64,000 nt of DNA from SMWN01 sp965221455 (GTDB lineage: Bacteria > Pseudomonadota > Gammaproteobacteria > Eutrophobiales > Eutrophobiaceae), in contig OZ244890.1 in assembly GCA_965221455.1 (NCBI GenBank), positions 310,001 to 374,000 on the forward strand, given 5' to 3'. A program made the translations under genes and the position numbers. Positions 54,817-61,015 of the stretch are shown piece by piece. Under the pieces are notes generated by a model. That model was given only the letters and a program-made list of their open reading frames with translations, was not told the origin of the DNA and did no database searches. Position 1 is the stretch's first letter. Every line of letters starts with the position of its first letter.

Positions 54817-57384
54817 TTATTGACTTTCTCTCTTCTTAAATTCATCGCACCAGCCTTTTAAACTTTCAAAATCAGTTTTAAGATCATCAGGTTCTGGAAG
54901 CGGAACGGGTGCTTCTTGTGGTTGCGAGTGCTCATATCTCGAATACTTTGTCATCAAATTGTCAAAGTATTCGCAGTCTGCTTCTGAAATCTTGGCCAAC
55001 TTTTCAAGTTTCCCCATCGTATGTATTGCCCGCCGGTACCGCTCGACAACACCCGACATGAGTTCACACTCAATCATGCTCTCTAAAAGGATTCTAAAAT
55101 GACTGCAAAGAGCCTTCGCATGGGGCTCATAAGCTTCCCTCCCCTCTTCATTTAGTAGCTTCTCTGCTTTTGGAAGGCGATCATCAATAAGCTGATTGAG
55201 AGCTCTGTCTGGTTTATTATCGAAAAGCAGAATATCACCTGGCTCGCCAGTCCCCCAAGGTTCCTCCCGAATACAGATAATTTTAGGATCAATGCTGACC
55301 CTTTTGGCACAATCCTGAATCATTCCTAAAAGTGAAAGTCGATGGGTGAAGATGATAACTTGTCTTTCGGAAGCGATAGCGCAGAGACGTTTAACGACAG
55401 CCTCTTCATAATCCTGATCAAGAGATGAGATCGGGTCATCAAACACAATTGGGGACGGATAAGTCTTTCCTGTAACATCGGCAAGAAATGCCGCAATTGA
55501 TACGATACGCTTCTCTCCTTCGCTTAGGACTTCATCAAGGCTGTGTTCGGCTCCATCCAGATGAAGGGTATGAAGAACTTTGCCCTTATCAACCCTGGAT
55601 TTGATGAGTTTAACCTTCAGATTTGCTCCTAAGGCTTGGAGTTCCCTGTTAAAGCGTTGAACAAAAGCATCTGTGATAAGCTCATTTGCTAACTCTCCCT
55701 TTTTCTTGGATAACTCTCTGGTGTTGGCTTTCTTTTTGGCTTTCTTCAGTTGAGCGGATGCCTGCAGGCGTTGAACCTCTTCCTGAATCGCTACTCTCTG
55801 TTCAGCAAGCCACTTCTTTGCCTCAATATCCTTGAGTTTAGCCTGTAGTTTAGCCTGTAGTTCAACACGGTTATCATTTTTTGCATCTTCCTCATAGCCT
55901 TGTGAGATTTTGCGTATCTCTTCAATACATTCAGGGGATTGGTTGATAGTGCCCAAGGCGTCTTCTGAATCAAGCGACGGTAATTTTGATTTTCTGTCCT
56001 GAAGAGTAATGACGGTATCATTCAGTGCCGTGATGATGTTCTGTTCCTCAATACCAGCAGCGTCGATTTTTGTTTTTAATGCCTCAACGCTGAGGATATC
56101 AGGCAGGGCATCAATTAACTGCTGAACCACTCTGGCTGCTTCTGCGAGCTGTCTTTGTGTTTCATTTTTTATGTGATCTTCAAAAGAGGTGAATCGTTGC
56201 TTGACTTCCTCAGATAAAGGCTGATGGCAAAGTACACAGACAGAATCATCCTGAATATGAGGAAACTCCTGTCCGGGATATCCCAGTTCTTCAGAATATT
56301 TTCGTGCCGCGATCCATAGTTCTTTCCAGACATCAGAGCCAACGCCTTCAAGCTTTGCGTCACTGAATATATCCTTTGCCGCTGCATCGGCAGCTGATTT
56401 TTTCAGAATGTATGTGTTCTTGGCAGCGATGATGTTTTTGCAATTCTCATCAGACAGTTGACTGAGGTAGGTCTGTATATCATTAACAAGGGTATCAGCA
56501 TGATTTTTCTTCTTGCGGAATTGCTCGGCTTTGTCCGCTGGAGACATCTCAGAAAGTCTTTTATGAAGTTTCTGTAGTTCTGTTTCATTTTTCTGCGAGA
56601 AAGAACAATGAGATTCAACATCATTAGTCGTTGTTTTAGTGCTGAGTTTGCCAACCCAAACAGCTCCGGCAGATCCAAGGAGATCATTGGGGATTCTCGG
56701 CATTTTTGATTGCAGTGTTGCGTCGGCTGCATCAAGCTTTGCCGCTACTTCATCACAAACATTGATCAGTCTGCTAAAAAATGACAAGACTGGAGGTTCG
56801 TAACGAACCTCGTCTTCGCTCCCCATAAACACCTGGTCAAATGAAGTATCAAAAATATCAATGGAGTTAAGGTCATTGCACACCACCGATTCTGTCCATT
56901 CACATTCCTCCGGAATACCGTTCTTGAGAAAAGAGATTTTGGCTTTCTGTGCTGTATCCTCTACAGAAAATACATTTTTATATAGTTCGCCACGGGTACG
57001 ATCACGAGCTCCGCACACATGTTTCAGAAGCCTAACATAGCCGGATTTACCTGAACCATTACCCCCGTAAACAACAGCAATATTGCTCTCTCCAAAATTG
57101 AGTGGATTCCGAGGCGCCAGCCTGTTTACCCCGGCAATTTCACTAATGGAACATAAACGTATTCCTTCATAATCATGCGTATCAAAATCCCAATCGAGAG
57201 TGCTGCAATCGATATCAGGAAACGCATTATTGGCTTCCTTGTGACATAACTCTGTCAGATCAAAAATATTGGCATCATTCAGTTCACCAAGTTCAAGCAA
57301 ACGCTTTGCGGCAACTCGTTGCCACTTTGGAAGATGATTAAACCACTCATCCAGTTCGCTTACTTGGTCAGTGTTTTCATCCAT
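54817..57384 (-). CDS. PrrC/RloC-type ABC ATPase with zinc-hook motif
   Basis: 855 residues of the AAA_13 type. Walker A GGNGSGKS (107-114) is followed by coiled-coil segments and a central CVLCHQPL (383-390), a CxxC zinc-hook motif like those of Rad50 and RloC. The ABC signature LSEGEKR (620-626), Walker B VFDDPISSLD (647-656) and H-loop FTH (679-681) close the ATPase. The C-terminal part (about 700-855) includes FRILLESMIE and MTKYSRYEHSQP. PrrC and RloC are anticodon nucleases found between hsdS and hsdR; the same setting is recreated here by the flanking relics. Whether the C-terminus is a nuclease is inferred, since I cannot confirm the catalytic triad. Confidence 0.85.
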   Translation of the reverse strand: MDENTDQVSELDEWFNHLPKWQRVAAKRLLELGELNDANIFDLTELCHKEANNAFPDIDCSTLDWDFDTHDYEGIRLCSISEIAGVNRLAPRNPLNFGESNIAVVYGGNGSGKSGYVRLLKHVCGARDRTRGELYKNVFSVEDTAQKAKISFLKNGIPEECEWTESVVCNDLNSIDIFDTSFDQVFMGSEDEVRYEPPVLSFFSRLINVCDEVAAKLDAADATLQSKMPRIPNDLLGSAGAVWVGKLSTKTTTNDVESHCSFSQKNETELQKLHKRLSEMSPADKAEQFRKKKNHADTLVNDIQTYLSQLSDENCKNIIAAKNTYILKKSAADAAAKDIFSDAKLEGVGSDVWKELWIAARKYSEELGYPGQEFPHIQDDSVCVLCHQPLSEEVKQRFTSFEDHIKNETQRQLAEAARVVQQLIDALPDILSVEALKTKIDAAGIEEQNIITALNDTVITLQDRKSKLPSLDSEDALGTINQSPECIEEIRKISQGYEEDAKNDNRVELQAKLQAKLKDIEAKKWLAEQRVAIQEEVQRLQASAQLKKAKKKANTRELSKKKGELANELITDAFVQRFNRELQALGANLKVKLIKSRVDKGKVLHTLHLDGAEHSLDEVLSEGEKRIVSIAAFLADVTGKTYPSPIVFDDPISSLDQDYEEAVVKRLCAIASERQVIIFTHRLSLLGMIQDCAKRVSIDPKIICIREEPWGTGEPGDILLFDNKPDRALNQLIDDRLPKAEKLLNEEGREAYEPHAKALCSHFRILLESMIECELMSGVVERYRRAIHTMGKLEKLAKISEADCEYFDNLMTKYSRYEHSQPQEAPVPLPEPDDLKTDFESLKGWCDEFKKRESQ

Positions 57385-57853
57385 TACTTTTCACACTCCA
57401 TTTTCCAGTTAATAATTTGGCACTACTCCAGCACCATTGTGCGGGGTGGTCGCATAGGCCGGCTTTGACCGGATTGTGATGAATGTAGTCTATAGTCGCC
57501 CGATAGTGATGTTCATTACGCATATATCGATCCCAGTAATCCCGCATCCAAAAATGCTTGCCGGGAACGCCGAGCTCCAGCTCGGCATTGTGTCGCATTG
57601 CCCACCTTCCGGTATATGACTTCCAGCTTTGTACTATCTTGCTTAAATCCGTCATTGGCTTTATCAATACATGCACATGATTGGGCATGATGCACCACGC
57701 AATCAGGTCGTATTGACTGCCATCATGTTTGACTAAAGCCTCCTGCATGGTCAAGGCCATTTTGGGTTGCCTCAGTGCACAACAGCCATGACCCGCATCG
57801 ATATATTTTTCTATTTGAGCGCGTAGTCTGGTTTGTTGTTGTTCTATTGGCAT
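57377..57853 (-). pseudogene. REP-associated (IS200-like Y1) transposase fragment fused to an hsdS-like tail
   Basis: 158 codons. The HUH motif is in CIMPNHVHVLI, and WMRDYWDRYMRNE..YIHHNPVKAGL is the typical C-terminal core. The N-terminus begins at RLRAQIEKYIDAGHGCCALR, so about 50-60 residues usual in the family are missing, and a TGA lies just upstream. The C-terminus switches after WSSA to KLLTGKWSVK, an HsdS ending. The stop overlaps the ATG of the RloC-like gene. I judge it a chimera of two relics; it may survive only because it couples translation of the next gene. Confidence 0.75.
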
Positions 57854-57859
57854 AGAGGA

Positions 57860-57976
57860 TCATTCTGCCTTAAAGGTATTCAAGATATTTTGTGGCGGCG
57901 TCAGGACTTGATAGCCGCAATTAGCCAGCAGTTGCAAAGCCGGGATTTGGGAGAGGTGTTTTTCGTTAAACATCAT
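57860..57976 (-). pseudogene. hsdR 5'-end relic (38-codon minigene)
   Basis: Begins with ATGATG like intact hsdR and encodes MMFNEKHLSQIPALQLLANC, then GYQVLTPPQNILNTFKAE and a stop. Residues SQIPALQLLANCGYQVLTP are identical to the HsdR N-terminus. It lies 118 bp downstream of the helicase gene, where a complete hsdR would be expected in an hsdS-X-hsdR operon. Confidence 0.8.
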
Positions 57977-58094
57977 TCACCACAGATGAACGCAGTTATC
58001 TTTGGTATTGATCATTTGGCAAATATCAAATATTGCTACGCTTCAAGATGGTTTTTTGTTTGAAAGGGTGTTTGTTTAGGTATTTTCGGCGAGT

Positions 58095-60824
58095 TTATTC
58101 GGTGTTGATTGGCTCTTGAATTTTTTGCGAGAGTAGATGCCAATCTTTTCTATAGTCAAGAGGCTTTATTCGGCTGAGTATTTTGCTTTGAGTTTCTGCG
58201 GTCCAGTATATTTTTAACTTATTCTTTGATCGTGTTATAGCAGTATAAAAAATGTTATGGCTAATTTGCTCTTCGGTATCGTCAGAGATAACTACCTTAA
58301 CAGAATCATATTCCAATCCTTGCGCCTTATGAATTGAAACTGCATACGCGACATGGAAAGGGAACTGTTTGATCCATGTGTTATCATCTTCATCAGTGTT
58401 ACTCTGCTTACCTACTGAAAAGCGAATGATTGAATGACTGCTATTTGAGCTGGGCAGTAACTCAAAATTATATCCCCGTGCATTTAATTCATTAATCGCA
58501 ATTTCTTCTAGTGCTATATCAAAGATAATTTTGTCTCTTTCCACATCAATTTTGTTTATCTTACCCTTGCAGTTGTTATGAATGAGAGGACTGAAAATGT
58601 TTGACTCATTAAATAATACCGGGTCGTCAACTTTATAAGTCTTGGCACCCCACTCTATGGGTTGATTGCTATTGTTAGCCTGCATGAAGTTATTAATGTT
58701 GTTAATCCCATACAAACCGCCATAATTCAGGCATAGAATAATCTCTTCTCCGTTAGAACTGCTATGGAAAAATTGCTCGGTTAAATCACTGGCATAACCA
58801 TGGTGTGCGATATGCTCGGCAATGGCATCATCCCCTTCTCGTACTTTCTCCCATAAATGCAGTAAATTTTGATCCTTCGTTCTGTAAGGAGCAGTCAATT
58901 GAAAAATACAGTGATCTGGCAGTGCTCGCTTAACAAAGCTAAACCAATTACCAAACCGGATTGATTCAATTTGAAATATATCACCTACGAGAACCAACGA
59001 GTTGAAAGATGCCTTATCCAGTACCGCTTTCATATCGGCATTGCTAATGGTGCTACATTCATCAATAAACAACAAATCTGATTGTACATATCTATTATTT
59101 TTATAGGCTTCAATCGTATAAAAACTACTATCACTAACAGAGATGCGCCTTTTTAAGTTATTCACTGCTGAATGCGTATTGGCTAGAAAATGCTGTTTGT
59201 TTCCTTGAAAAAAATTTGCAAGATGCTCAATAAATTTGGTTTTCCCGGTTCCCGCTGCACCATATATGGCAACCACTTTTGACCGGGCAAAGGCTTTTTT
59301 GAGCATTTGCTTTTTCTCTTCACAGTCAATCAATGCAGGATTTTTCGATAAATAAGCATCAACCGAATTTTCATAGTTTTGGACACCTGTTTTGATTGAT
59401 TCTTTTAAGGTTTGGATGATTTGCCTGGCATTCTCTTCATATTCACACAAGTAAACGTGCTCACATTCTTTTTTCAACTCACGCTTGGGACGATGTGTAT
59501 AATAAAGCCTATCGTTATAGTCATTAGCTAACTGATCAAGGTCATCAAACTCTCTAAGTTCCGTTTCAGGGGTATAAAGTTTGCCATTCATTTCGGTATT
59601 GTTCTTGATGATTCTGGCTAAATGCTCATGCTCTTTTTGCTCACTATTCAAACATTCAAATAAATCCGATACTCCAGGGTTGTGCCCCTTAAGCGATGTA
59701 CAAAATGGCATTTCATCAAATGGGATACAACCGTATTGAAGACTTAGTTCTGAGAGTTTATTGCATGGTGTCTCGTTATATTGATCTTGGATTATTTTGT
59801 TGTTCATAGTAAACAACAGATATCTAATTAAGTTACTTCCGGGACATTTATTACTGACTAAACAGCGACACTTGTCTAAAACAGGAAATACTACGGGCGC
59901 GTAATTTTTCAGGATTTGTTTTCTAATCTTTTGATAGTCATCCTCTGGCATATCAATTAAATCAACCAGGTTAAAACCAGAACTGGTCAGGTACTGCATT
60001 AATCTATATCGTTCGGGTTCCCCCTTGCCCTTGGTATTCATGTCAAAAATTTTTGCAAAATTATCAATTTCACAAGGGCGAATAGAAATCTCATAGCTAT
60101 TAATAATTTGTACAGGCATTTTTAATTTCAATTTATCAAAAACTTCTATTTCACCTTTGCCTATATTGAACTTAACTGCATAGTTGCCAGGAATATCCCG
60201 TTTGGTGAAAGCGATAATTCGGTCAAATTTACTGACATTACTGTGAGCGGTAGTGAAGCTAACCTGATAATAAATTTCCCCAGAAACAAAGAAAGGTTTG
60301 GTGCTTAGAATGTAATATCTATCCTTGTACTCACAAGGTTGTAAATTTGTATTAGTGGCATTAATTTTTTCAGCGATTTTTTCATAGTATTGCTGTAAAT
60401 CAGAATCTTGATTAATGGGAAACTGGTCAAGCTGATGAAAAACTTCCAATTGGTAATCATCTTTTAAAAATGACTTTATCTTGAGTAGCGATTCGTAATA
60501 TTTCAACATCAAGCGATAAGCATTTTCGCCATCTGGGCTATAGTGAGAAACTGACGCCTGTGTACAGTTATGAAAACTGCGCAACCACTTCAGTTGACCA
60601 TTGCTTTTTATGTGTTTAATGCTTTGCTTAATAACATGATGATCAACAGTAACACCCTGACCATTGCTATATATTTTTACCGCAATATGTTCAGCAAGAT
60701 TTCGTAACTGTGCCACAATATTTTGTGACAGCAATTCAGGCTCGGAAAAAAGACGAGCAATATTCTCGTCTATTGATTCACAAATGTTTTGAATAGCTTG
60801 GTCAATTGATCGAGAAGATGTCAT
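58095..60824 (-). CDS. SF1 RecD/UvrD-like helicase with large unknown N-terminal region
   Basis: 909 residues from ATG 60824, which has GGAGG 6 bases upstream and overlaps the relic hsdS stop (ATGA); a frame start at 60836 is less likely. About 500 N-terminal residues match nothing I know and contain a cysteine cluster (DKCRCLVSNKCPGS). The C-terminal SF1 motor shows GAAGTGKT (522-529), LLFIDECST (585-593), LVGDIFQIESI and a motif V/VI region HKAQGLEYDSVKVVI...FYTAITRSKN. It is probably a nucleic-acid-dependent ATPase used in defence. Low GC and position between hsdS and hsdR relics mark it as acquired. Confidence 0.85.
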   Translation of the reverse strand: MTSSRSIDQAIQNICESIDENIARLFSEPELLSQNIVAQLRNLAEHIAVKIYSNGQGVTVDHHVIKQSIKHIKSNGQLKWLRSFHNCTQASVSHYSPDGENAYRLMLKYYESLLKIKSFLKDDYQLEVFHQLDQFPINQDSDLQQYYEKIAEKINATNTNLQPCEYKDRYYILSTKPFFVSGEIYYQVSFTTAHSNVSKFDRIIAFTKRDIPGNYAVKFNIGKGEIEVFDKLKLKMPVQIINSYEISIRPCEIDNFAKIFDMNTKGKGEPERYRLMQYLTSSGFNLVDLIDMPEDDYQKIRKQILKNYAPVVFPVLDKCRCLVSNKCPGSNLIRYLLFTMNNKIIQDQYNETPCNKLSELSLQYGCIPFDEMPFCTSLKGHNPGVSDLFECLNSEQKEHEHLARIIKNNTEMNGKLYTPETELREFDDLDQLANDYNDRLYYTHRPKRELKKECEHVYLCEYEENARQIIQTLKESIKTGVQNYENSVDAYLSKNPALIDCEEKKQMLKKAFARSKVVAIYGAAGTGKTKFIEHLANFFQGNKQHFLANTHSAVNNLKRRISVSDSSFYTIEAYKNNRYVQSDLLFIDECSTISNADMKAVLDKASFNSLVLVGDIFQIESIRFGNWFSFVKRALPDHCIFQLTAPYRTKDQNLLHLWEKVREGDDAIAEHIAHHGYASDLTEQFFHSSSNGEEIILCLNYGGLYGINNINNFMQANNSNQPIEWGAKTYKVDDPVLFNESNIFSPLIHNNCKGKINKIDVERDKIIFDIALEEIAINELNARGYNFELLPSSNSSHSIIRFSVGKQSNTDEDDNTWIKQFPFHVAYAVSIHKAQGLEYDSVKVVISDDTEEQISHNIFYTAITRSKNKLKIYWTAETQSKILSRIKPLDYRKDWHLLSQKIQEPINTE

Positions 60825-60925
60825 TTCACCCTCCATTTTCCTGTGAGTAGTTTTTGCATCAGGCCGCGTTTTTGGGTGTGGTATTGCTCGGTTAGTTTTT
60901 TCAGGAGGGTAATTTCGTGGCGGGC
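60821..60925 (-). pseudogene. hsdS 3'-end relic
   Basis: The minus-strand frame ending at 60821 reads VARHEITLLKKLTEQYHTQK then RGLMQKLLTGKWRVK and a stop. The QKRGLMQKLLTGKWRVK ending is typical of HsdS specificity subunits. The rest of hsdS is absent: the sequence joins directly to an hsdR head at about 60925. Its last codons supply the ribosome-binding site of the helicase gene. Confidence 0.78.
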
Positions 60926-61008
60926 GACGTCAGGACTTGATAGCCCAGATTCGCCAGCAATTGCAAGGCCGGGATTTGGGAGAGATGTTTTTCGGGGTGG
61001 GGAGTCAT
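60901..61008 (-). pseudogene. hsdR 5'-end relic (35-codon minigene)
   Basis: ATG at 61008, 7 bp after the stop of the large upstream gene. Encodes MTPHPEKHLSQIPALQLLAN, then LGYQVLTSPATKLPS and a stop. The shared SQIPALQLLAN.GYQVLT block shows that it derives from an hsdR start. It overlaps the hsdS relic in another frame at its 3' end. Confidence 0.8.
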
Positions 61009-61015
61009 GCTATTT

